Source of the DNA: an uncultured Methanobrevibacter sp.
GTDB lineage: Archaea; Methanobacteriota; Methanobacteria; Methanobacteriales; Methanobacteriaceae
DNA length: 61,832 nt
Assembly: GCF_902764455.1 (NCBI RefSeq)
Contig: NZ_CACWVY010000007.1
Coordinates: forward strand, 1 to 61,832
Reading direction: 5' to 3'
Below, piece after piece: positions 10,207-18,536 of this stretch (position 1 is its first letter; every line of letters starts with the position of its first letter). The notes beneath the pieces were generated by a model. That model saw nothing but the letters and a program-made list of their open reading frames with translations. It was not told where the DNA came from and did not search any database. Made by a program: the position numbers and the translations under genes.

Positions 10207-10218
10207 TTTCAAGTGTAA
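10207..10218 (-). other. Isolated origin-type box (mini-ORB core)
   Basis: TTACACTTGAAA on the minus strand, an exact match to the core repeated in the origin at 36229-36398. It lies in the gap between the convergent radical SAM and ParA-partner genes. It lacks the C/T-rich extension of the full boxes. Possible Orc1/Cdc6 site; chance is not excluded in such AT-rich DNA. Confidence 0.5.
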
Positions 10219-10242
10219 AATTTACAATAAAAAAAAAGTATA

Positions 10243-10860
10243 TTAAAACTCCTCAAATAATTTCCATATTTCAGGATATTTTTTGGAGACAGCCTCATCA
10301 ATTAAGGTTGAGGCCTCTTTAGAAATACTGAATTCAGGCTCGGTTTTACGCAGGTACCTGAATACTGCTGATGATCTTGCAGACCAGAGTGTAATTCTAG
10401 GATTCTTATTAACAATTTCTTTAACTTCATCAACATGAGCAGTATCTATTTGTTTTTCTTGTGATTCTTGTACATTTCCTTCACTGCTGTCTTCGCCAGA
10501 TATGTCCTCGGACTGCTCATCGCGCTCAACAGTTCCCTCTTGCTGATTTTCTTGTCTGATTTCTTCATCACTATCGGAATTAGTATCAGTCTCTTCCACA
10601 TTTTTCTCATCCTCTAATTCTTCAAATATATTTTTTGGTTTTTCTTCTTCCTTTGGAGATTCCTCTGCCTTAGGTTCCTCATCCTTTGGAGAATCTTCTA
10701 CCTTATCTTCTTCTTTTTTTGGAGATTCCTCTACCTGAGGTTCCTCATCCTTTTCATTTAGCATGTCCTCTAATGATGGAGTAGAATTACTGTCAAAATC
10801 TTCATCATAAAATTCAGGAATTAGAGAATCTAATCCTTTTCCGAGACCTTTACGAGGCAT
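10243..10860 (-). CDS. ParA-partner protein: ParB-type N-terminal peptide, acidic linker, small C-terminal domain
   Basis: The 205-aa product begins MPRKGLGKGLDSLIPEF. Residues 3-15 closely match the N-terminal ParA-stimulating peptide of bacterial ParB/Spo0J (KGLGKGI or RGLGRGL followed by ALx). The ParB CTPase and helix-turn-helix core is absent. Residues 20-140 are an acidic, low-complexity linker with imperfect ESPK-EE repeats. Residues 141-205 are a compact basic/aromatic domain, with RITLWS as a possible strand followed by two or three helices ending KYPEIWKLFEEF. The layout, a disordered tail plus small C-terminal domain, recalls archaeal SegB, whose C-terminus is ribbon-helix-helix; that link is inference. 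Its ATG overlaps the parA stop (TAATG), so the two are translationally coupled. Confidence 0.75.
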   Translation of the reverse strand: MPRKGLGKGLDSLIPEFYDEDFDSNSTPSLEDMLNEKDEEPQVEESPKKEEDKVEDSPKDEEPKAEESPKEEEKPKNIFEELEDEKNVEETDTNSDSDEEIRQENQQEGTVERDEQSEDISGEDSSEGNVQESQEKQIDTAHVDEVKEIVNKNPRITLWSARSSAVFRYLRKTEPEFSISKEASTLIDEAVSKKYPEIWKLFEEF

Positions 10861-11639
10861 TATACATCCTCCTCATCACGTTTAAGGATTTCTTTTGCTA
10901 ATTTTAAATAAGCTTTAGTTCCAGTACTGTCTGGATCATAAATTAAACATGGTTTACCAAAACTTGGTGCTTCAGCCAATCTGATGTTTCTTGGAATAAT
11001 GGTTTTAAACAATAGATTACTTTCACTAAAGTGGTTTTTCAATTCTTTATGAACATCTTTACTCAATCTGGTTCTCTTATCATATAGAGTTAGGAGAATT
11101 CCTTTAATTGGGGTTGGACTTCTAAGTCTCTTTTCGACTAATTGAATTGTATTAATTAAATCAGCCACTCCTTCAAGCGCATAATACTCAGCTTGGATAG
11201 GTATTAAAACACTATCGGAAGCTACTAATGCATTGACTGTTATGACACCTAAAGAAGGAGGTAAATCGATGAAAACATAATCAAATAATGGGACTACATC
11301 CTTAAGAGTTTCCTTTAAAATTATATGATAATTTTCTCGTTTAGAAAGCTCCACACCAGCACCACTAAGGGATATATTACTTGGGATAATAAACAAATTT
11401 TTAATAAACGTAGGAATTGTTGCTTTTTTAATACTAATATCCCCAATGATGGCATCGTAGATTGTATTTTCTATTGTAGTTTTATCAATCCCAAAACTAG
11501 TTGTAGCATTAGCTTGAGGATCCATATCAACCACTAAAACAGACTTTCCCATCACTGCTAGAGATGTCGCAGTATTTACAACAGTAGTTGTCTTACCGCA
11601 ACCCCCTTTCTGATTCATCACCGCAATTACTTCACTCAT
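10860..11639 (-). CDS. ParA/Soj/SegA-type chromosome partition ATPase
   Basis: This 259-aa protein has the deviant Walker A motif KGGCGKTT (Lys11 and Lys16), a Walker A' at VLVVDMDPQAN (34-44) and Walker B YVFIDLPPSLG. The size and motifs are those of small chromosomal ParA/Soj ATPases without an N-terminal DNA-binding domain. Such proteins dimerise on ATP and bind DNA non-specifically; a partner's N-terminal peptide triggers hydrolysis, moving DNA or cargo. The next gene in the operon supplies just such a peptide, and a dense motif array lies directly upstream. MinD-like positioning is a less likely alternative, since no C-terminal amphipathic helix is evident. The start ATG at 11639 follows AGGAGAATTC. 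Confidence 0.9.
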   Translation of the reverse strand: MSEVIAVMNQKGGCGKTTTVVNTATSLAVMGKSVLVVDMDPQANATTSFGIDKTTIENTIYDAIIGDISIKKATIPTFIKNLFIIPSNISLSGAGVELSKRENYHIILKETLKDVVPLFDYVFIDLPPSLGVITVNALVASDSVLIPIQAEYYALEGVADLINTIQLVEKRLRSPTPIKGILLTLYDKRTRLSKDVHKELKNHFSESNLLFKTIIPRNIRLAEAPSFGKPCLIYDPDSTGTKAYLKLAKEILKRDEEDV

Positions 11640-12057
11640 TAAAGAATTCTCCTATTTCTGATAAGTTTTAAGTTATCAGTTATGAATTATAACTTAAAAA
11701 TTCTATATTTTAATGAATAACAATTAAGTTATTCAGTATAAGTTAAAAGAACTAAGTTATTACTTCTTAATTATAACTTAAAGGAAATAACTTCTAAGTT
11801 CTAACTTCTAAGGGATAGGAATTAAGTTTTAAGTTAAAACTTCAAAGTTATAAAAAATAAGTTTTAAGAAATAACTTATCATAACTAACTTTTAACATAT
11901 AAGTTATATTTTATAACTTCTATCTTATAAATTATTCGTTTTCACATATAAGTTAACACTTAACACTTGCAAGTTATTAGTTATAAGTTATAACTAAAGA
12001 AAAAAAATTATAAGTTATAACTTATAAGTAAAAAAATATAAAAAAAATAAAGAAGGA
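11640..12057. repeat. Dense AAGTTAT/ATAACTT palindromic array (candidate partition site)
   Basis: The gap between parA and trpB2 holds roughly 15 AAGTT and 9 AACTT half-sites, most within TAAGTTAT or ATAACTTA, in direct and inverted order from 11663 to 12027. The longest perfect palindrome is TTATAAGTTATAACTTATAA at 12008-12027. That palindrome and a separate 24-bp stretch (11972-11995) recur exactly at 21928-21956. The array also must contain the parA promoter and the trpB2 terminator; the end near 12000 has a minus-strand T-run behind the palindrome. Its position directly upstream of the ParA operon resembles parS or SegB sites. Binding by the partner protein is inference. Confidence 0.8.
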
Positions 12058-13359
12058 TTATTTAGCATTTTGCATTGTTCCTTCAAAATAGCTAGCATAT
12101 CCTTTTAAGTCCAACATACCATGACCTGAGAAGTTAAGTACAATAGTTTTTTCTTCACCGGTTTGTTTGCATTTCAATGCTTCATCAATAGCAACTTTGA
12201 TTGCATGTGTAGTTTCAGGAGCAGGTAATACACCTTCATTACGAGCAAAAGTAATTCCTGCTTCAAATACATCCCTTTGATGAGCAGATCTAGGTTCAAT
12301 ATATCCTTCCTTGGTTAATAAAGATACTTGAGGTGACATTCCATGATATCTTAATCCACCAGCATGAACAGAAGGAGCAACAAAGTCATGACCTAAAGTA
12401 AACATTTTAAGCATAGGAGTAAATCCGTTTACATCACCAAAGTCATATTCATAAGAACCTTCTGTTAATGTAGGACAAGCACTAGGTTCAACAGCAATAA
12501 ACTGTGTATCACTATTTCCTTCAATCTTGTCTTTAATAAATGGGAACAAAGATCCAGCAAAGTTACTTCCACCGCCGGCACAGGCAATCATTACATCAGG
12601 AGTCTCTTCAGCAATTTCCAATTGTTTTTTAAGCTCCTGACCAATAACGGTTTGATGGAGCATGACCTGATTTAATACACTACCAAGAGTATATTTGACA
12701 TCATCATTTTCTAATGCCTCTTCCATAGCTTCTGAAATAGCTACACCTAAAGAACCAGGGTGGTCCGGATTTTCTGCTAAAATCTGGCGTCCTACATTGG
12801 TATTTTCACTTGGTGAAGCATATACATTACCGTTATAGATTTGCATAATATTCTTACGGTCAGGTTTTTGATTAAAGGAAACTTTAACCATATATACTGT
12901 ACAGTCTAAATCAAGCAAATTACATGCAAGAGACAAAGCAGTACCCCATTGGCCTGCACCGGTTTCTGTAGTTAATCTTTCTACACCTTCTTTTTTTGCA
13001 AAAAATGCTTGAGGAATTGCAGAATTTAACTTATGTGAACCCGTTGGTGAAGTATCTTCCCGTTTATAATAAATTTTGGCAGGAGTATTAAGGTATTCCT
13101 CCAATTTAGTAGCTCTAAATAATGGAGAAGGTCTGCCCATTTGCATATAAAGCTTACGTACTTCTTTAGGTATTTTAATATATCTTTCCTGGGAAAATTC
13201 CTGTTCCAATCCAGCTTTTGTAAAGGCTTTTTGAAGAGAAGCAATCTGATCTTTTCCTTCACTGTTGATTGGCATAGGAAGTTCTACAGGTAAATCAGCA
13301 TTAATATTGTACCATTCTTTTGGCACTTCATTTGAGTTTAAGGTAATTTTGTAATCCAT
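12058..13359 (-). CDS. trpB2: Tryptophan synthase beta chain 2 (TrpB2 type)
   Basis: The 433-aa protein is longer than classical TrpB (~400) and has the N-terminal extension of the TrpB2 class. The PLP-binding lysine is Lys110 in TGSHKLNSA, and TETGAGQWG and the CAGGGSNF phosphate loop are present. It would convert indole (or O-phosphoserine in some archaea) plus serine to tryptophan. It is not next to trpA or other trp genes, as is usual for trpB2. Regulation is suggested by two TGTACA boxes upstream of its TATA box. Confidence 0.92.
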   Translation of the reverse strand: MDYKITLNSNEVPKEWYNINADLPVELPMPINSEGKDQIASLQKAFTKAGLEQEFSQERYIKIPKEVRKLYMQMGRPSPLFRATKLEEYLNTPAKIYYKREDTSPTGSHKLNSAIPQAFFAKKEGVERLTTETGAGQWGTALSLACNLLDLDCTVYMVKVSFNQKPDRKNIMQIYNGNVYASPSENTNVGRQILAENPDHPGSLGVAISEAMEEALENDDVKYTLGSVLNQVMLHQTVIGQELKKQLEIAEETPDVMIACAGGGSNFAGSLFPFIKDKIEGNSDTQFIAVEPSACPTLTEGSYEYDFGDVNGFTPMLKMFTLGHDFVAPSVHAGGLRYHGMSPQVSLLTKEGYIEPRSAHQRDVFEAGITFARNEGVLPAPETTHAIKVAIDEALKCKQTGEEKTIVLNFSGHGMLDLKGYASYFEGTMQNAK

Positions 13360-13380
13360 AATAATAATTACATTAATGTA

Positions 13381-13412
13381 CTATATAAAACTTTGTTGTA
13401 CAAATATGTACA
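13381..13412 (-). promoter_or_regulatory. trpB2 promoter with two TRP boxes
   Basis: Two perfect TGTACA palindromes lie at 13397-13402 and 13407-13412, ten bases apart, just upstream (for the minus strand) of the TATA box TTTTATATAG at 13381-13390. A TGTAC remnant lies at 13377. In Methanothermobacter the repressor TrpY binds TGTACA boxes and also controls trpB2, so this is very probably a TrpY operator. trpY itself is not in the window. Confidence 0.8.
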
Positions 13413-13449
13413 GTTTAATTATTAATAATATAAGATACAATTTAAAATC

Positions 13450-14478
13450 ATGAGAATTTTAGCAATTGATGTCGGAACAGGAACTCAGGATATAATGATT
13501 TATGACAGCGAAAAAGAACTGGAAAACGCAATAAAGTTAGTATTACCTTCTCCACATTTATTTGTATCCCAAAAAATAAGGGAAACAGAAAATGACATTT
13601 ATTTCAAAGGAGAAATAATGGGTGGAGGAAAAATAAAAAATACAATCCTCGAACACATGGAAAAGGGATATGATGTGGTAATGCATCCAGTATGTGCCAG
13701 AACAATAAGGGACAATCTTGAACAGGTAAAGTCATTCGGAATCAAAATATCAGAAAACGAAAAAGACTTCAAAGATTATTCAAAAATAACATTGGGTGAT
13801 ATAAACATTACAAAATTATCACAGTTCCTTCTCGGATATGACCTTGAGTTTGATTTTGATAAAATTGCAATTGCAGTTCAAGACCACGGATACAATGAAA
13901 ATATGGGAGACAGGGATTTCAGATTTGAAAAGATACGAGAAAAAGTATCAAAACCTATATCCCCACTTGAATTTGGCTTTACAGAAAACGTTCCGGAATA
14001 CTTTACAAGAATGCATGCTGTAAAAAGACAAATTAAAAATGAAGGAATTGAAGATACACCAATGGTAATGGATACAAAGTTCGCATCAATAGCTGGAATG
14101 TGTTATGATGAATTGGCTGAAAAATTAAACAGCTTTATTGCAATAGACATAGGAAATGGCCATACAACAGCTGCATCAATTGAAAATGGAAAAATACAGG
14201 GAGTTTTTGAACATCACACTTCTAGTTTAACAGGGCAATCACTTGAAAGATATATAAAAAGACTTGCTTCAGGTGAAATTACACATGAAGAAGTATATAA
14301 TGACCATGGTCATGGCGCACATGTATTAAATCCTATTTCAAAAATAGAAAAAGTTATTGTAAGCGGACCTAAAAGAGAATTAATAGAAAAAACAAATCTT
14401 GACTGGCATCATGCAGCTCCTGGAGGAGACGTGATGATGACAGGAACCGTCGGATTGATAAAAACAATTATGGGATAA
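13450..14478 (+). CDS. DUF1786 family protein, actin/hexokinase-fold ATPase-like
   Basis: The 342-aa protein has two glycine-rich phosphate-binding motifs, LAIDVGTGTQDIMIYD at the N-terminus and FIAIDIGNGHTTAAS around residue 230, the pattern of the actin/Hsp70/sugar-kinase fold. This is the archaeal DUF1786 (COG4012) family, sometimes mislabelled as a pyruvate formate-lyase activating enzyme although it has no radical SAM Cys motif. A C-terminal HHAAPGGDVMMTGT segment is conserved-looking. The PHP gene starts five bases downstream, so the two are likely co-transcribed. Function is unknown. Confidence 0.85.
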   Translation: MRILAIDVGTGTQDIMIYDSEKELENAIKLVLPSPHLFVSQKIRETENDIYFKGEIMGGGKIKNTILEHMEKGYDVVMHPVCARTIRDNLEQVKSFGIKISENEKDFKDYSKITLGDINITKLSQFLLGYDLEFDFDKIAIAVQDHGYNENMGDRDFRFEKIREKVSKPISPLEFGFTENVPEYFTRMHAVKRQIKNEGIEDTPMVMDTKFASIAGMCYDELAEKLNSFIAIDIGNGHTTAASIENGKIQGVFEHHTSSLTGQSLERYIKRLASGEITHEEVYNDHGHGAHVLNPISKIEKVIVSGPKRELIEKTNLDWHHAAPGGDVMMTGTVGLIKTIMG

Positions 14479-14483
14479 ATAAA

Positions 14484-15143
14484 ATGTTAAAAATGGATTC
14501 ACATATTCACAGCGAATATTCACCAGACTCATCATCTAAGATAGATGATATTTTAGATGTTGCAAGAAAAAAAGAAATCGACATAATTGCCATAAGTGAT
14601 CATAATACTGTTGATGGAACAAGTGAAGTTATGAAAAAAACTAGAAATACAGATATACTTGCCATACCATCTATAGAAATTTCTTCAACACTAGGCCATA
14701 TTCTTGGTTTTGGGTGTGAGGAAAATATACCTCGTGACCTATCACCTGAAGAAACAATAGATAAAATTCATGATTTAGGAGGTATTGCAATAATACCTCA
14801 TCCATACTGCTTTTATAGACATGGTCTTCTGTGTAAAAGTGACTATAAAGATTTAAAAATTGATGCAATTGAGACAAAAAATGCAAGATTTATTGTAGGA
14901 TATTGCAATAACAAAGCAAAAAAATTATCAAAAAGAGAAAATTTACCTGGACTGGGTGCAAGTGATGCACACTACTGGAAATTCGTGGGAGACTGTTATA
15001 GTAAAATAGACTGCGAAAAAGATATAGACAGTGTAATAAAAGCAATATTAAAAGGAAAAGTAGAAGCACAAGGAAAAGGTACTTCAAATATTTTACTTTC
15101 AAAGTATCTTTTCGAAAGAAGAGTATTAAAGAAATTTGATTAA
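14484..15143 (+). CDS. PHP-domain metal-dependent phosphoesterase
   Basis: 219 aa with PHP motifs in order: DSHIHSEYSPDS near the N-terminus, ISDHNTVDG, IPSIEISSTLGHILGF, IPHPYCFYRHG, and GASDAHYW near the C-terminus. These supply the His/Asp/Glu ligands of a two- or three-metal centre. The family includes nucleotide and histidinol-phosphate phosphatases; the substrate cannot be told. It lies five bases behind the DUF1786 gene. Confidence 0.88.
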   Translation: MLKMDSHIHSEYSPDSSSKIDDILDVARKKEIDIIAISDHNTVDGTSEVMKKTRNTDILAIPSIEISSTLGHILGFGCEENIPRDLSPEETIDKIHDLGGIAIIPHPYCFYRHGLLCKSDYKDLKIDAIETKNARFIVGYCNNKAKKLSKRENLPGLGASDAHYWKFVGDCYSKIDCEKDIDSVIKAILKGKVEAQGKGTSNILLSKYLFERRVLKKFD

Positions 15144-15163
15144 AAAGAGTTATTCCCTCTTTT
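15143..15163. terminator. Bidirectional terminator hairpin
   Basis: AAAAGAG and CTCTTTT with a seven-base loop, lying between and into the convergent 3' ends of the PHP and Alba genes, with A/T-runs on both sides. Confidence 0.6.
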
Positions 15164-15425
15164 CAATTAAAATTTCTATAATAGACACATTTGTTTTTTC
15201 GTGGTTATAGTTTTCAATTTCTTCTGTAGAAATTTGAATATCTGTAACTTCTGAATTTGGAACAAACCTATTTCTGACAATTTCAGCAGCATCGACAGCT
15301 CTACTGATAGCTTTACCTCTAGCTCTTAAAAGAACACTATCTGAACCATCATTGAATTGAGTTACAACTGCTAAAACATAATTCATAACAGGTTTACTTC
15401 CAACAAAAATTGTATTTGTTTCCAT
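15150..15425 (-). CDS. albA: DNA/RNA-binding protein Alba
   Basis: 91 aa, the normal Alba size. It starts with [18 protein letters not shown], where the lysine of GSKP matches the acetylated DNA-binding lysine region of Sac10b, and continues with the conserved [21 protein letters not shown] core. Alba dimers coat DNA or RNA in archaeal chromatin. The window thus encodes both chromatin proteins, this one and a histone at 32555. Confidence 0.93.
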   Translation of the reverse strand: METNTIFVGSKPVMNYVLAVVTQFNDGSDSVLLRARGKAISRAVDAAEIVRNRFVPNSEVTDIQISTEEIENYNHEKTNVSIIEILIEKRE

Positions 15426-15728
15426 TATATTTCACCATATAAAATATATTGTAATTAATGTATATAAAATTTTACATTATTTAAACTAAACAAAAAAATA
15501 AAATTATTTAATATATTAAAATATTAATAAAATTTAAAATTATTAAAATAATCATTGTATAAAAAAATAAAAAAAAATAAAAAAGTTATAAAAAAAATAG
15601 ATTAATAAAAAATTTTATAAATAATGTATAAAAAAATTAGAATAAAAATGGAAAAAATATAAAATTTATAAAAATGTTTAAACAGTAGTTATATTATAAA
15701 AAAATATGTGTAAAAAATTATAAAAAAA
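15426..15728. other. Very A/T-rich intergenic stretch
   Basis: Almost only A and T between the Alba start and the 3' end of leuA. It must include the Alba promoter (TATA-like sequence near 15455-15475) and the leuA terminator. No gene or stable hairpin is seen; 15480-15725 is dominated by short A-runs. Confidence 0.6.
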
Positions 15729-17261
15729 TTATTGTGTTCTTTGAATTAACAATAATTTATTGATGGAATCAAGAACAGCCAAAATACTTGCCATAACTAT
15801 ATCCTGATTTGTTGACCGGCCGGTAGATTTGTTACCATGAGAATCTGAACTAACAACAAAAACTTCCGCAAGAGCATCTGTACCTCCGGTAATAGCTTCA
15901 AGATTATATTCTTCTAGTTCCATATCTATATCCTCTTGAATAAGCTCACGAACAGCACTTAAAGCAGCATCAACAGGACCAACACCGGTTTGAGCAGTTT
16001 CCTTTTCAACACCATCAATTTCAAGCTTTACCGTTGCGGTTGGAGAAACATTTGCACCCATAGATATACTCATTCCTTTAATTATTATAGGAGTTTCACG
16101 AGCTGATGCAAGTTCTGTAATAGCAATTGAAACCAAATCGTCATCAGTTACACATTTACCGCTGTCACCAAGAGATTTAATCTGAGAAAATACAGAATCA
16201 AATTGATCATCATTTAAATCTATGTGATATTCCTTAAGTTTGGATTTTAATGAATTGGCACCGGTGTGTTTACCTAAAACAATACGTCTTGAATGACCAA
16301 CCATCTCAGGAGACATTGGTTCATAAGTAGAGGAATTGTTTAAAATTCCGTGAACATGAATACCGGATTCATGAGCAAAAGCATTATCTCCTACAATCGG
16401 TTTATTGACTGGCATTTTAACACCTGTTAGGCGACCGACAAGATTTGACAGACTGTATAATCTGGTAGTGTCTAGACCCAAATCTATACCGTATGCAACT
16501 TTCAAAGTCATCACCAGCTCTTCAAGAGAACAGTTTCCGGTTCTCTCACCCAATCCGTTGACAGTAACATGTGCCTGGTCTGCACCACATTCAATAGCTG
16601 CCAATGAATTTGCTGTGGCTAAACCAAAGTCATTGTGAAAATGGACACTTATAGGAGTTTTTAACTTATTCTTTAAATCTGTTATTAATTCACGTGATTC
16701 AAGAGGAGTTAACACGCCGACAGTGTCAGGTACATCCAAAAAATCGGCTTTGGCATCAGAAACTTGAGAAAATATTTCTAATAAAAAATCCCTTTCTGTT
16801 CTAGTGGCATCTTCCGCTGAAAATTCAACTGTCAAACCATGGTCTTTTGCATATTCAACTGCACTTACGGCACTGTCTATAATTTCCTCTTTACTTTTCT
16901 TAAGTTTAAAGTCACGATGCAATGGAGAAGTACCTATAAATGTATGAATGTATCCCAAATCTGAATCTAAAACAGCATCAATGTCATTTTTAAGTGAACG
17001 TGCAAGACCTACTAGGGTAGATTGTAAATCCAAATCATTTATTTTTCTTGCAGATTCTATTTCGCCATTTGAAGAGGCTGGAAACCCAACTTCTATTTTA
17101 TCAACACCTAAATTGTTAAGTTTTTGGGCTATTTGGATTTTTTCATCAACAGTTAGAGCAACACCGGGTGTCTGCTCACCATCTCTTAAAGTGGTATCAA
17201 AAATATAAATCTTATCAGCAAAGTTCATATTTTCTATGTTAAACATTTCTTTATATTGCAT
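15729..17261 (-). CDS. leuA: 2-isopropylmalate synthase (LeuA; citramalate synthase possible)
   Basis: The 510-aa protein has the DRE-TIM barrel start [17 protein letters not shown], the metal ligands in [15 protein letters not shown], and [11 protein letters not shown]. The C-terminal third (~400-505) is the LeuA allosteric domain, with GVGPVDAA and [13 protein letters not shown]. This length and regulatory domain exclude short AksA-type homocitrate synthase and leave LeuA or CimA. The segment [20 protein letters not shown] is closer to what I remember of LeuA than of CimA from methanogens. leuC, leuD and leuB lie 36 kb away in the window. The first ATG is used; GTGATAC precedes it. Confidence 0.75.
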   Translation of the reverse strand: MQYKEMFNIENMNFADKIYIFDTTLRDGEQTPGVALTVDEKIQIAQKLNNLGVDKIEVGFPASSNGEIESARKINDLDLQSTLVGLARSLKNDIDAVLDSDLGYIHTFIGTSPLHRDFKLKKSKEEIIDSAVSAVEYAKDHGLTVEFSAEDATRTERDFLLEIFSQVSDAKADFLDVPDTVGVLTPLESRELITDLKNKLKTPISVHFHNDFGLATANSLAAIECGADQAHVTVNGLGERTGNCSLEELVMTLKVAYGIDLGLDTTRLYSLSNLVGRLTGVKMPVNKPIVGDNAFAHESGIHVHGILNNSSTYEPMSPEMVGHSRRIVLGKHTGANSLKSKLKEYHIDLNDDQFDSVFSQIKSLGDSGKCVTDDDLVSIAITELASARETPIIIKGMSISMGANVSPTATVKLEIDGVEKETAQTGVGPVDAALSAVRELIQEDIDMELEEYNLEAITGGTDALAEVFVVSSDSHGNKSTGRSTNQDIVMASILAVLDSINKLLLIQRTQ

Positions 17262-17320
17262 CGTATCACAATCTCTAATTTAAAAATATAACCTTATATT
17301 ATTATCGTTAAAGATAGAAA

Positions 17321-18526
17321 TTACTTTCTACCTTTAACCTTACGCAGTAACACAACAGCTACAATAATAACTATAATTAAAATTGCAATAGAATAATATA
17401 GTTGAACTGAAGCAGGTGTTTCATATTTTTCTATATTGAGAGAATAAACCTGACCGGAGTCATCTCCAAATAACAAACTGTTGCCATTAATTACAGCTGA
17501 AGAGGTAATAGCCGAATTGAACAAAATAGTTCCAGGATTATATGTAAATTCTTGAAGACCTGTGTATTTATTTAACACATAGAAATTACCGTTGTTGGCA
17601 CCGAAAGCTATTAAGTTGCCTTTTAAAGCAGGAGTGGATTGAATTTGTGAACCTGTAGAAAAGCTCCATTTAATTTTACCGTCACGAATATCAAGACATG
17701 TCAGATTACCCTCATCAGAACCAATATATACGCTGTTGTCATGTTCATCTAAGGTCGGTGAGGAGATGACTTTATTGTTAAGGTCAACTTTCCATTTTAA
17801 TTCACCTTCAGAAGTGTTTAAGCAGTATATGTTTCCGTCACTGGAACCGAAAATAACTGTATCATTAACATAGGTAGGTGAAGATAAAATTTCATCACCG
17901 GTTGTGAAATCCCAATTAGTGTCTTTATCTGTTTCAACACTGTACAGCTTGGAATTTGTAGATCCTATATAAATTGTATCATTCACAACAATAGGTGAGG
18001 ATTTAAGTTTGCCGTCTAGTTTCTTGTTTAATTCTACACTGCCGTCTTTTTTATCCAAACCGTATAAATGACCGTCATCACATCCAAAGTAAACTACATC
18101 ATCATAGAAAAATGGGGTTGACTGGACATTATTACAGTCATATTTCCATGCAATTTCATGATTGTTAATGTTAATGGATTTAAGACCATCTTCACAACCG
18201 ATATACAGTCTGTTGGAATTTACAATAGGAGATGAATTTGTTGGAGATTTCAAATCCAAATCCCATTCTTCCTTACCGGTCTGCATATCAATGGACTTTA
18301 AAATTCCTTCTGCAGATACAACATAAATATGATCCTTGTATATCGCAGGAGATGAATGTACAGGAGATCCCATACTAAATGTCCAAAGATTAGTGACGAA
18401 ATCTGAACCTTCCTCTCTAAAAGCGTTATGGTCAACTCCCCCTGCAAATGAATCCCAATCTGCAGCAGCTATTGGAGACAAACACAAAAGACAAATTACA
18501 AAAGCAATAATTAATTTTTTATACAT
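17321..18526 (-). CDS. Membrane-anchored PQQ-type beta-propeller protein
   Basis: The ATG at 18526 is preceded by TAGGAGGT, five bases away, so it is preferred over an upstream in-frame codon inside the permease gene. The ~401-aa product has a signal peptide (LIIAFVICLLCLSPIAAA). It then has about eight blades with the repeated pattern SSP-x-hydrophobic-x-x-x-x-[IV]YxGxxxGxLYxLD (PQQ_2/YVTN-like), and ends in a transmembrane helix plus KVKGRK. The propeller therefore sits outside the cell. No PQQ cofactor is implied. It follows the ABC permease by 10 bases, so it probably serves that exporter or binds its cargo; the ligand is unknown. Confidence 0.88.
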   Translation of the reverse strand: MYKKLIIAFVICLLCLSPIAAADWDSFAGGVDHNAFREEGSDFVTNLWTFSMGSPVHSSPAIYKDHIYVVSAEGILKSIDMQTGKEEWDLDLKSPTNSSPIVNSNRLYIGCEDGLKSININNHEIAWKYDCNNVQSTPFFYDDVVYFGCDDGHLYGLDKKDGSVELNKKLDGKLKSSPIVVNDTIYIGSTNSKLYSVETDKDTNWDFTTGDEILSSPTYVNDTVIFGSSDGNIYCLNTSEGELKWKVDLNNKVISSPTLDEHDNSVYIGSDEGNLTCLDIRDGKIKWSFSTGSQIQSTPALKGNLIAFGANNGNFYVLNKYTGLQEFTYNPGTILFNSAITSSAVINGNSLLFGDDSGQVYSLNIEKYETPASVQLYYSIAILIIVIIVAVVLLRKVKGRK

Positions 18527-18536
18527 AATAAACCTC

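Noticed and set aside
10125-10322. 65-codon plus-strand frame behind the radical SAM gene
   Set aside because: It runs into the ParA-partner gene on the other strand, is low-complexity Ile/Lys-rich, and has no ribosome site.
12008-12027. The 20-bp palindrome as only a trpB2 terminator
   Set aside because: A minus-strand T-run follows it, so termination is possible, but about 20 further half-sites extend far beyond any terminator and the block recurs elsewhere; kept as part of an array.
11640-12057. CRISPR array
   Set aside because: Units are 6-12 bp in both orientations without regular spacers.
13450-14478. Pyruvate formate-lyase activating enzyme (old annotation of this family)
   Set aside because: No radical SAM CxxxCxxC motif; the glycine-rich loops indicate an actin-like ATPase fold.
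17321-18526. PQQ-dependent dehydrogenase
   Set aside because: Only the propeller repeats are present; no cofactor-binding Trp-docking or calcium residues, and it is membrane-tethered with a short blade pattern.
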